From Phycisphaerae bacterium (GTDB lineage: Bacteria; Planctomycetota; Phycisphaerae; Sedimentisphaerales; Anaerobacaceae), in NCBI GenBank assembly GCA_017993835.1, contig JAGOLX010000039.1:1-58352 (forward strand): a stretch of 58,352 bases of DNA. The letters are read 5' to 3'. This document shows, piece after piece, positions 8,332 through 15,666 of this stretch. The translations under genes were made by a program, and so were the position numbers. Under the pieces are notes generated by a model. It was not told the DNA's origin. It saw only the letters and a list, made by a program, of their open reading frames with translations, and made no database searches. How positions within the stretch are numbered: the stretch's first letter is position 1; every line of letters begins with the position of its first letter.

Positions 8332-9495
8332 ATGCGAATGAACTCCAACAGAGGGGCCGCGGGTTTGGCCCTGCTCATCCTCGTATCGTTGGCGGCGCCT
8401 CGGGCCCGGGCTATTCCGCCGGACCCCGATAATGCGGCACTGCTGTACTACCAGGCGTTCTTGTCGCTGGCCGAACTGAGTGATGGTGAGCGCAGGGTAA
8501 TCCGTGCGGTGGCGAAAGGCGAGGCAGACCCGAACGACCGGGCACGAGAATACATCCAGAAGTGTCGGGGGGCGATTGAATTTGCCGAGGCCGCAGCCCA
8601 GGTGCCGACGTGCAATTGGGGTTTCAGGTTCTCACAGGGATTCGACGCCCTGATGCCGCAGTTGGCCCATGTGCGGTATTTGACCTTCGTTCTTGTGGCT
8701 GATGCCCGGACTCGGGCGGTGGATGGGAACTATCGGGGGGCCTTGGAGCGGTGCCTGCTGATCGATACGCTCGCCCGCCAAGTAGGGGATGACACACTGG
8801 TTTCCTACTTGGTCTCGATTGCGGTGCGACACTCGGGGCATCGGTGCATGATCGACGTGATCAGCAAGGCCAGCGGCGACGCGTCTGTGTTGCGATGGCT
8901 GAAAGACGAACTGGCAACGAGTCCGCAGTGGAAGCTGACGCCCGTCAGGCCGCTGAAGATCGAGATGGAGATTGCGCTGGATGCGATGCAGATGGGGAAA
9001 CTCGACGCGTTTGCGCGAATCGCCGCCGAGGATGAGCACGAGCGTGCAAAGATCCGCGAGACGGCCAGCGAGGACGTTCTGGCCCAGGCGCGAGCACTGT
9101 ACTCGCAGCGTATTACGTCGGTCCTGCAGATCCTCGGCTCCTCTATGCCCTATGAGCAGGCTCACGCGCAGTTGGAGCCGTTGTGCGGTGGTTTCGACCC
9201 GAACGATCCCGCTTCGGCTCTGGCCGGCCTGATGCTGCCGGCGATCAGCCGGGTGCATACCCTCGGAACTCGAAGCGAGGCCTACGTCAATGCCGCCCGA
9301 GCGGCCGTCAAGATCTGCTTGCAGAAGGCCGAGTCCGGAAAGCTACCGACCGCATTGCCTGCCAGCCTGCCCAAGGACCCGTTCAGTGGCTCCGACTTCC
9401 AGTATGAACGAACGGACGACGGCTTCGTCCTTCGTTGCCAGGGCAAGGATCTGGACAAGGATGTGGCGGAAGGGTTCAAGTTCGTTGTGAGATGA
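8332..9495 (+). CDS. Secreted protein of unknown function in the sigma-factor operon
   Basis: 387 residues with a signal peptide (GLALLILVSLAAPRARA, cleavage near residue 28), then a largely helical protein starting IPPDPDNAALLYYQAFLSLAEL. That 'PDNAALLYYQAF' start is shared by a set of uncharacterised planctomycete exported proteins. The C-terminus (LPKDPFSGSDFQYERTDDGF) has the DPF-G pattern also found near the ends of type II pseudopilin-like and related planctomycete proteins. It lies 19 bp after the candidate anti-sigma gene and is probably in the same operon. No enzymatic motif was recognised. Confidence 0.75.
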   Translation: MRMNSNRGAAGLALLILVSLAAPRARAIPPDPDNAALLYYQAFLSLAELSDGERRVIRAVAKGEADPNDRAREYIQKCRGAIEFAEAAAQVPTCNWGFRFSQGFDALMPQLAHVRYLTFVLVADARTRAVDGNYRGALERCLLIDTLARQVGDDTLVSYLVSIAVRHSGHRCMIDVISKASGDASVLRWLKDELATSPQWKLTPVRPLKIEMEIALDAMQMGKLDAFARIAAEDEHERAKIRETASEDVLAQARALYSQRITSVLQILGSSMPYEQAHAQLEPLCGGFDPNDPASALAGLMLPAISRVHTLGTRSEAYVNAARAAVKICLQKAESGKLPTALPASLPKDPFSGSDFQYERTDDGFVLRCQGKDLDKDVAEGFKFVVR

Positions 9496-9517
9496 ACGGA
9501 TCGTTGTTTCCTAGGCG

Positions 9518-9555
9518 AAGGCCGGGTTCCTCAGGGCTCGGCCTTCCTGCTTTTA
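9518..9555 (+). terminator. Terminator-like hairpin after the sigma-factor operon
   Basis: AAGGCCG (9518-9524) pairs with CGGCCTT (9539-9545), and TTTTA follows 5 bp later. It lies 23 bp beyond the stop of the secreted protein. Confidence 0.55.
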
Positions 9556-9593
9556 CGGCCTCCCGCAGAGTGATGAGACGTTGCACCGACTCT

Positions 9594-9700
9594 GTCATTC
9601 CTGCCACACCTGCCCTCGACCTGATCGGGGGGTCAAGCAGGAATCCAGGAACCTTGGGATTTGGCACATCCCGGAGAGTGGATTCCCGCTTTCGCGGGAA
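9594..9700. repeat. Dispersed 'CATTCCYGC...GCGGGAATCC' inverted repeat
   Basis: Arms near gtcattcctgcc (9594) and caggaatccagg (9639), and a terminal ggattcccgctttcgcggga hairpin (from 9679). It shares its core with the copy at 36859-36943. These translate as VIPAKAGIQ/SFPRKRES-type strings, a repeat class seen between genes in many bacteria. Confidence 0.65.
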
Positions 9701-9784
9701 GGACAACGCAGGGTCTGCATGAACCCCCATTGCACGCGTGCAAATACGATCTGCACCCTCCCGTGTGTTTCTCGACAGAACCCC

Positions 9785-9813
9785 TTGACGCACTGCGTCG
9801 TACTCGCTATGAT
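9785..9813 (+). promoter_or_regulatory. Predicted sigma-70-type promoter of pckG
   Basis: TTGACG (9785-9790), 17 bp, TATGAT (9808-9813). This is a near-consensus promoter about 184 bp upstream of the pckG ATG. Confidence 0.6.
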
Positions 9814-9819
9814 TTCGTG

Positions 9820-9996
9820 GCTCTTGGAGACCCCGAAGTCTCGTGATAGGACGTCTGGCGTGCCGGCCGCACATTACCCGCAATGTGAGAAGCTCCAGCC
9901 GGTGCGCAGGGGAACAATCAGCCGAAGTGATAACCATGCGTGGTCGCCCTGCGTGCGCAGGGTGCGACGAACGCCTAACCAAGGAGAAACACGACG
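9820..9996 (+). promoter_or_regulatory. Long untranslated leader of pckG with a ribosome-proximal hairpin
   Basis: If transcription starts near 9820, the leader is about 177 nt. CCCTGCG (9947-9953) pairs with CGCAGGG (9956-9962), 15-20 nt before the AAGGAGA ribosome site. No known riboswitch class was recognised. The remainder of the 9496-9996 gap holds only the terminator and repeat listed separately. Confidence 0.35.
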
Positions 9997-11766
9997 ATGG
10001 CGACCCCTGTCGAAAAATGGGTAGAAGAACAGGCCAGGCTGGCGAAGCCGGATAAGATTCACTGGTGCGATGGCTCGGAAGAAGAAGCCCGCAAGCTCAT
10101 GGAAATCGGCATGAAGCAGGAGAAGATCGGGGATACGCCGGTCTTCCAGGAACTCAATCACAAGATCTGGCCGAATGCCTACCTGCACAGGAGCCATCCG
10201 ACGGACGTCGCCCGGACGGAGCAGTTGACCTTCGTCTGCCACCCGACGAAGGACCAGGCGGGTCCCAACAACAACTGGATGGCTCCCGCTGACGCCAAGG
10301 ACAAGCTCACCAGGCTGACCGACGGCTGCATGAAGGGCAAGACCATGTACGTACTGCCCTATATGATGGGCCATCCGGACTCGCCCTACGCCAAGAGTTG
10401 TGTGCAGATCACCGATATCACCTACGTTGCGGTGAGCATGAGAATCATGACCCGCATGAGCAAGAGCGTCCTGGACAAGATCGGCAACAGCGAGAACTTC
10501 GTCAAGGGCATGCACTCGGTCGGTGATTTCGACCCGAATAAGCGGTTCATCATGCACTTCCCGCAGGACAGTCTCGTCTGGAGCATCGGCTCCGGCTACG
10601 GCGGCAACGCCCTGCTGGGCAAGAAGTGCTTCTCCCTGCGAATCGCCTCGTGCCTCGGTCAGAAGGAAGGCTGGCTGGCCGAGCACATGGTCGTCATGGG
10701 CATCCAGGACCCCCAAGGCAAGATCACGTACATCTGTGCGGCGTTCCCCTCCGCCTGCGGCAAGACGAACCTCGCGATGCTCGAATCGGCACTGCCCGGC
10801 TACAAAGTCTGGACCCTCGGCGACGACATCGCCTGGCTGAACGTCGGGCCCGACGGTCGGCTCTACGCGATCAATCCGGAGGCCGGCTTCTTCGGCGTGG
10901 CCCCCGGGACCTCGCTGAAGACCAATCCCAACATGGTCCACACGCTCAAGGCCGACAAGTTCTACCCCACGTTCTTCACGAACGTCGCGATGGACCTCGA
11001 CAACAACGTGCCCTGGTGGGAAGGCGCCGACGGCGGCGTGCCCAAGCGAGTGGCCGACTGGCAGGGCAAACCCTGGACGCCCGAGAGCGGCACGAAGGCG
11101 GCGCACCCCAACTCCCGGTTCACCGTCTCGCTGTACCATGCTCCGACTCTCTCGAAGGAGTTCGACAATCCCAAGGGCGTCCCGATCTCTGCGATCCTGA
11201 TGGGTGGCAAACGGACCAAGCTGATCCCGTTGGTCATGGAGTCCTTCGACTGGGCTCACGGCGTGTTCCTCGGGGCCCGGATCGGCTCGGAGATGACCGC
11301 CGCGGCTGCCGGCCAGGTCGGCCAGTTGCGACGCGACCCGTTCGCCATGCTGCCCTTCTGCGGGTACAACATGGGTGACTACTTCGGCCACTGGCTCAAC
11401 GTCGGCAAGCGGCTCAAGCACCCGCCGAAGATCTACTCGGTCAACTGGTTCCGGACGGACGACGATGGGAAGTTCATCTGGCCGGGATTCGGAGACAACA
11501 TCCGCGTCATCAAATGGGTGCTGGACCGCGCCAACGGCCGTGTCGGCGCCAAAGAAACACCCATTGGCCTGGTCCCGAACGTTGCCGATCTCGACCTGTC
11601 GGGTCTTAAGATCGCCAAGGAGAAGATGGCGAAGCTCTTCGAGGTGGACCGCGACGGCTGGCAGACCGAATTGCAGGATATCGACAAGTTCCTCGGCCAG
11701 TTCGGCGATCACCTGCCCGCGGAGATCCGAAGCCTTCGCGACGATCTGGCCAAGAAGCTCGGGTAG
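9997..11766 (+). CDS. pckG: Phosphoenolpyruvate carboxykinase (GTP)
   Basis: 589 residues, full length for the GTP-dependent family. It interconverts oxaloacetate and PEP with GTP/GDP, for gluconeogenesis or anaplerosis/fermentation. The nucleotide-binding P-loop AFPSACGKTNLAML (about residues 249-262) contains the family-specific active-site cysteine. Other conserved blocks are GPNNNWMAP near the N-terminus, PDSPYAKSCVQITD, IGSGYGGNALLGKK and the C-terminal FCGYNMGDYFGHWL and PKIYSVNWFR. An AAGGAGAAA ribosome site precedes ATG. It is monocistronic, with its own promoter and a hairpin downstream. Confidence 0.97.
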   Translation: MATPVEKWVEEQARLAKPDKIHWCDGSEEEARKLMEIGMKQEKIGDTPVFQELNHKIWPNAYLHRSHPTDVARTEQLTFVCHPTKDQAGPNNNWMAPADAKDKLTRLTDGCMKGKTMYVLPYMMGHPDSPYAKSCVQITDITYVAVSMRIMTRMSKSVLDKIGNSENFVKGMHSVGDFDPNKRFIMHFPQDSLVWSIGSGYGGNALLGKKCFSLRIASCLGQKEGWLAEHMVVMGIQDPQGKITYICAAFPSACGKTNLAMLESALPGYKVWTLGDDIAWLNVGPDGRLYAINPEAGFFGVAPGTSLKTNPNMVHTLKADKFYPTFFTNVAMDLDNNVPWWEGADGGVPKRVADWQGKPWTPESGTKAAHPNSRFTVSLYHAPTLSKEFDNPKGVPISAILMGGKRTKLIPLVMESFDWAHGVFLGARIGSEMTAAAAGQVGQLRRDPFAMLPFCGYNMGDYFGHWLNVGKRLKHPPKIYSVNWFRTDDDGKFIWPGFGDNIRVIKWVLDRANGRVGAKETPIGLVPNVADLDLSGLKIAKEKMAKLFEVDRDGWQTELQDIDKFLGQFGDHLPAEIRSLRDDLAKKLG

Positions 11767-11790
11767 AGGATGCGCCGGCCCGTCGGTTCA

Positions 11791-11820
11791 TTGACGATGG
11801 GCGAGCAAATTCGTTAGAAT
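11791..11820 (+). promoter_or_regulatory. Predicted promoter of the ATPase/DUF4276 gene pair
   Basis: TTGACG (11791-11796), 18 bp, TAGAAT (11815-11820). The predicted transcript start (about 11827) falls inside the left arm of the palindrome at 11822-11858. Confidence 0.5.
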
Positions 11821-11821
11821 C

Positions 11822-11858
11822 ACGGCGTGCCGCGGTCATAAAGACTACGGCACGCCGT
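11822..11858 (+). terminator. 11-bp perfect palindrome: pckG terminator and/or operator
   Basis: ACGGCGTGCCG (11822-11832) and CGGCACGCCGT (11848-11858) are perfect inverted arms followed by CTTATTCTT. It may end pckG transcription. It also lies immediately after the -10 box of the next promoter, where a repressor could bind. Confidence 0.5.
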
Positions 11859-11899
11859 CTTATTCTTGGAGAAATGCCGGGCAAGGGTAGGGAATAGCT

Positions 11900-13117
11900 A
11901 TGGCGGACTCGATCTTCTTACGCCGTGTTCTATTGAACAACTACAAGAGTATCGCGAAGTGCTCGGTCCAACTCGGTCCGTTGAATTTCCTTGTGGGACC
12001 CAATGGTGCGGGCAAGAGCAACTTCTTGGATGCCCTGCGGTTCGTGACGGAATCGCTGAATACTTCCCTCGATCACGCGCTGCGAGAACGGGGCGGGATT
12101 GCGGAAGTAAGGCGGCGATCCTCCGGACATCCGACCCACTTTGGGATGCGGCTGGAGTTTGTATTGCCGACCGGACGTCTGGGACACTACGCTTTTCGTA
12201 TCGGGGCGCTGCCCAAAGGGGGATTCGAGGTCCAGCACGAGGAGTGCTACGTCTACGGAGCTACGGCCTTTGACCGATGGTTCTACGAAGTTGAAGGCGG
12301 GAAGGTCACGGAGGCTCATGCTAAGGTCATGCCGGCGGCGGCCTCTGACCGGCTCTTTCTGGTAGCCGCTTCCGGACAGCCCGAATTCCGTCCACTGTAT
12401 GATGTCCTGTCCCACATGGGATTCTACAATTTGAATCCGGAGGCGATTCGCGATCTCCAGACCCCTGATGCCGGTGAGGTGCTGCGTCGTGACGGCGGCA
12501 ATCTTGCCAGCGTCCTCAACGTCATGAAGAAGGACCACCCCGACGCCAGAGACCGTGTCGTGGAGTTTCTGGCGAAGGTTGTTCCCGGCGTTCAGGACGT
12601 GTCCGTCAAGCATGTCCAGAAGAAAGAGACGCTGGAGTTCAGGCAGAAGGTGGGCAGAAGCGAGTCTCCGTGGACTTTCTTCGCGGAGAACATGTCCGAT
12701 GGGACTCTGCGGGCTCTGGGCGTGTTGACGGCGCTGTTCCAGTCGGTCAATGGTGGAGCCAAGCACGTTCCTCTGGTGGGAATTGAAGAACCCGAGGTGG
12801 CTGTGCATCCCGGCGCCGCCGGTGTGCTGAGAGACGCCCTGCGTACGGCGGCGGAAAACACCCAGGTGATTGTGACCAGTCACAGCCCCGACCTTCTTGA
12901 GGACAAGGATGTGCCGGATGAATCCATCCTTGCCGTGGCAAGCATCAATGGAGAGACGAAGATCGGTCCGTTGGATGACGCGGGACGCACTGCGATACGG
13001 GATCGCCTCTACACGCCCGGTGAGTTGCTGAGACTCGGCCAATTGGCGCCAGACATTGAGAAGATTGACGCAACGCCTGCCAAACAACTGGAGCTTTTCG
13101 GAGAACTCGCATCGTGA
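11900..13117 (+). CDS. AAA (AAA_21/OLD-like) ATPase, probable defence component
   Basis: 405 residues. The N-terminus is typical of RecF/OLD/ABC-type SMC-like ATPases: FLRRVLLNNYKSIAKCSVQL, then Walker A GPNGAGKSN (about residues 33-41). Late in the protein are Walker B LVGIEEPEVAVHPG (about 291-304) and the switch-His TSHSPDLL (about 323-330). No nuclease domain is fused at the C-terminus, unlike single-chain OLD proteins. The stop overlaps the start of the DUF4276 gene (GTGA), indicating coupled translation and probably a complex. Such pairs are common in defence islands, so an anti-phage role is inferred, not shown. Confidence 0.88.
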   Translation: MADSIFLRRVLLNNYKSIAKCSVQLGPLNFLVGPNGAGKSNFLDALRFVTESLNTSLDHALRERGGIAEVRRRSSGHPTHFGMRLEFVLPTGRLGHYAFRIGALPKGGFEVQHEECYVYGATAFDRWFYEVEGGKVTEAHAKVMPAAASDRLFLVAASGQPEFRPLYDVLSHMGFYNLNPEAIRDLQTPDAGEVLRRDGGNLASVLNVMKKDHPDARDRVVEFLAKVVPGVQDVSVKHVQKKETLEFRQKVGRSESPWTFFAENMSDGTLRALGVLTALFQSVNGGAKHVPLVGIEEPEVAVHPGAAGVLRDALRTAAENTQVIVTSHSPDLLEDKDVPDESILAVASINGETKIGPLDDAGRTAIRDRLYTPGELLRLGQLAPDIEKIDATPAKQLELFGELAS

Positions 13118-13725
13118 ACGAGGTCCACATTGCCGCCATTGTGGGAGGGCACGGTGAAGTCGAATCTGTCCCGATCCTGTTTCGTCGAATCGCCGTCGTC
13201 TTGGACCCGGGCTTGGTCGTTCAGATGAAACAGCCCCTGCGAGTCTCGGAGAGCAGCTTGGCGAAAGGGGGTGAACTGGAGAGGCATGTTGAATTCTCGG
13301 CCCGAAGCGCGGGTAGGCATGGGGGGATCTTCATCCTGATGGATTGTGATTGGCCTGGGGGCTGTCCGAAGAACGACGCGCCGGCGTGGCTTCAGCGTGC
13401 CCGCCGGGCTCGTCCGGACATGGAGATATCGCTGGTTCTGGCCAACAAGGACTATGAGGCGTGGTTTCTCGCCGCTGCTGAGTCTCTACGCGGACACTGT
13501 GGTCTTCCATCCGACTTGGCGGCTCCCCCAGACCCTGAGGACATCCGTGGAGCAAAGGAATGGCTGAGGAAGCACATGCCGCCCATTCGGAAGTACCGTG
13601 CTACCGTTGATCAGCCCGTGCTCACGTCAGTCTTCGATATGCAGGCAGCGCGACGGGCAGACTCCTTTGACAAGTGCTATCGCGAGATCGTTCGGCTTCT
13701 GACAGTGCTTAGATCCGTTGAGTAG
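13114..13725 (+). CDS. DUF4276 (TOPRIM-like) protein, partner of the ATPase
   Basis: 203 residues with a GTG start that overlaps the ATPase stop (GTGA). DUF4276 hallmarks are GGHGEVESVPILFRRI (residues 10-25), FILMDCDWPGG (about 71-81), then NKDYEAWFLAAAESLRG. In the related TOPRIM fold the conserved Glu and the DxD pair bind metal; here E15 and D75/D77 are in the right places, so a nuclease activity is plausible. With the upstream ATPase it resembles a two-gene version of OLD-type nucleases. Confidence is high for the family and moderate for the nuclease role. Confidence 0.82.
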   Translation: MNEVHIAAIVGGHGEVESVPILFRRIAVVLDPGLVVQMKQPLRVSESSLAKGGELERHVEFSARSAGRHGGIFILMDCDWPGGCPKNDAPAWLQRARRARPDMEISLVLANKDYEAWFLAAAESLRGHCGLPSDLAAPPDPEDIRGAKEWLRKHMPPIRKYRATVDQPVLTSVFDMQAARRADSFDKCYREIVRLLTVLRSVE

Positions 13726-13794
13726 GATCGCCTGCTCGCTGAGATCTGACGTGGACATCGCGGTCAGGTCGAGCGACGGCGGTGGCCACTGCTG

Positions 13795-15432
13795 TCAGCG
13801 GGCAGCGGAAAGGGACTTTGAAGCTTCGGCGGTTCCGCCGTAGACACCTTGATTGATGATCCCCGCGTTCGGTAATGGCTCCTGCCCAACCGGGCTACTC
13901 GGGTCGCCGGCGTCGATGCAGGGACTGGTTTGGCTGTCTTGCACCCAAGTTCCTGTGTCGGGGTCCCATCGTCCCGTCTCGGATTGGAGATGATAGTCTC
14001 CCATGACCCAGATTGCGTCGGGGTCTGCCCAGTAGCCCTCGCGAGCGAACAGCGGATCGGCATGGATGCAGCCGGTGTCTGTCCAGACGCCGGCGATGTT
14101 GCTGTAGCAGGCTGAGACCTCAGCGGTCCCGGCCACGATGATCCGGTCCGGGGTATTGCCCCAGAGGATGGAGTTGAGGACGCTCACGTTGCTGTCTACG
14201 GCCGAGAGGGCGGCCCCCTGGTCGCCCGCCTGGTTGTCGGCGATGGTGCAGTTGACGAGCACGGCGTTGCAGTCCTGGCAAGACACGATTGCCCCGGTCG
14301 GATCACTCGCTCGGTTTCCGACGATCAGGCAGTTGGCGAGTGTCAGACGACCGGCGGAGCAGTAGACCGCTGCCGCCAGGGAGTCCTTGCCACCGGTGAG
14401 GAGGAAGCCGGTGAGGGTGCACTTGGGCTCGTTGTCGACGAGACCCACCGAGACGACCGGGCCGGAGCCGTTGCCGTCGATGACGGGCCAGCCGAGTCGA
14501 TTGGGGTCGTTGGAATCGATTCCCGTGAGGTGGAGGCTCTTGCCGAGGAGATCGATAGTCTCAAGATATGTCCCGGAGTACACGCGGATGGCGTCGCCGT
14601 CTCTGGCGGCGTCGACGGCCTCCTGGATGCGGTCGAACGGATGTTCGGCGGTTCCATCTTCCTGAGGGTCGCTCTCGTCGGCATCTCGTGGGGCCGGGTC
14701 GTCGGGCGCGTCGTCGTTCACATGGAGGATGATGGATGTGGCGACGAAATTGGCGACGATCTGATGCTCGCCTCGCACGACGAGATAGTAGGGGTTCTGT
14801 GTGCTGTAGATTGTGCCCGACCAGTGCGTAAACACAAAGCCTGGATCTGCCTGGGCACGGAGATAGACGGAATCGTTGTACTGCTGGATGAACTCTCCTT
14901 TACCGGGCTGCACGACGGTTCCGCCTTCGCCAGCCGAGATGGTCAGGCCGAAAGGACCGCAGTCGTGCTCGATGGCTATGCCGGGATTGTTGGCCATGAT
15001 CTGTGGGATGCACACCTCACACGTCTGCTGCCTCCAAGGATTGCAGCGGAGGTCAAGACGGGTCAGCGAAGTCAATCCTACTAGAGGCGAGATGTCGGTG
15101 ATCTGGTTCCTGCAGAGGGACAGATACTGCAGATGGGTCAACCCGGACAGCGGGGAGGCGTCGCTGATCTGATTCAGTCGAAGCTCGAGATACTGCAGAT
15201 TGATGGCATGTTCCAGCCCTGTGAGGTTGGCGATCCCGGTGCCGGAAGGACCATGGTTGATGTGGCTCAGCTCGACTAGGGCAAGCATGTCTGTTGGGGT
15301 GGGGTCTGATACCCACAATGCTTCTTCGACGGCAGCCTTGAGCGTCCCATCTTGGAAATAGACCGGTTCTTCCGCATGGAGAACGTTCAAGACAAGGGCC
15401 GACAAGACGACCGAGAGGAACTCTCTCTTCAT
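13795..15432 (-). CDS. Secreted leucine-rich-repeat plus parallel beta-helix protein
   Basis: 545 residues. The start at 15432 is fixed by GGAGGAGGAG just upstream and by the signal peptide MKREFLSVVLSALVLNVLHA; the frame stays open upstream only as a shadow of the opposite gene. Domains in order: an internalin-type LRR block (about 55-135; LQYLELRLNQISDASPLSGL and its repeats), a 'bacterial repeat' all-beta module (about 160-225; FTHWSGTI), then a right-handed parallel beta-helix (about 260-480; IQEAVDAARDGDAIRVYSGT). It ends in the SPCIDAGDP motif typical of planctomycete secreted beta-helix proteins. It is probably an extracellular binding or carbohydrate-active protein. No PEP-CTERM or LPXTG tail is visible. 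Confidence 0.88.
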   Translation of the reverse strand: MKREFLSVVLSALVLNVLHAEEPVYFQDGTLKAAVEEALWVSDPTPTDMLALVELSHINHGPSGTGIANLTGLEHAINLQYLELRLNQISDASPLSGLTHLQYLSLCRNQITDISPLVGLTSLTRLDLRCNPWRQQTCEVCIPQIMANNPGIAIEHDCGPFGLTISAGEGGTVVQPGKGEFIQQYNDSVYLRAQADPGFVFTHWSGTIYSTQNPYYLVVRGEHQIVANFVATSIILHVNDDAPDDPAPRDADESDPQEDGTAEHPFDRIQEAVDAARDGDAIRVYSGTYLETIDLLGKSLHLTGIDSNDPNRLGWPVIDGNGSGPVVSVGLVDNEPKCTLTGFLLTGGKDSLAAAVYCSAGRLTLANCLIVGNRASDPTGAIVSCQDCNAVLVNCTIADNQAGDQGAALSAVDSNVSVLNSILWGNTPDRIIVAGTAEVSACYSNIAGVWTDTGCIHADPLFAREGYWADPDAIWVMGDYHLQSETGRWDPDTGTWVQDSQTSPCIDAGDPSSPVGQEPLPNAGIINQGVYGGTAEASKSLSAAR

Positions 15433-15501
15433 CTTCTCCTCCTCCGAAAATCCCGTGCCGACTCCGCGTCCCATGAACTCACACTCCGTCCTTGCCTCTC
15501 T

Positions 15502-15531
15502 ATTATAGCAGCGCCTCCTGAATGGCAACAA
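15502..15531 (-). promoter_or_regulatory. Predicted promoter of the LRR/beta-helix gene
   Basis: On the minus strand TTGTTG (15531-15526), 18 bp, and a perfect TATAAT (15507-15502), about 70 bp before the start codon. Confidence 0.5.
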
Positions 15532-15574
15532 AACTTGTGCTCGCGACGGGTGTCGGGTGTCCGCACGCGGAGAG

Positions 15575-15603
15575 TTGACAGGGTCCCGGCATTGGCCGAG
15601 AAT
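15575..15603 (+). promoter_or_regulatory. Predicted promoter of the Nramp-like transporter gene
   Basis: A perfect TTGACA (15575-15580), 17 bp, GAGAAT (15598-15603), 63 bp before the ATG. It is divergent from the LRR gene promoter. Confidence 0.5.
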
Positions 15604-15666
15604 AGGTCGCACGTCTGCGTTGTAACAGGCGTCCGTGGCAGTGACCCTTTGACTGGGAGGCAAACG

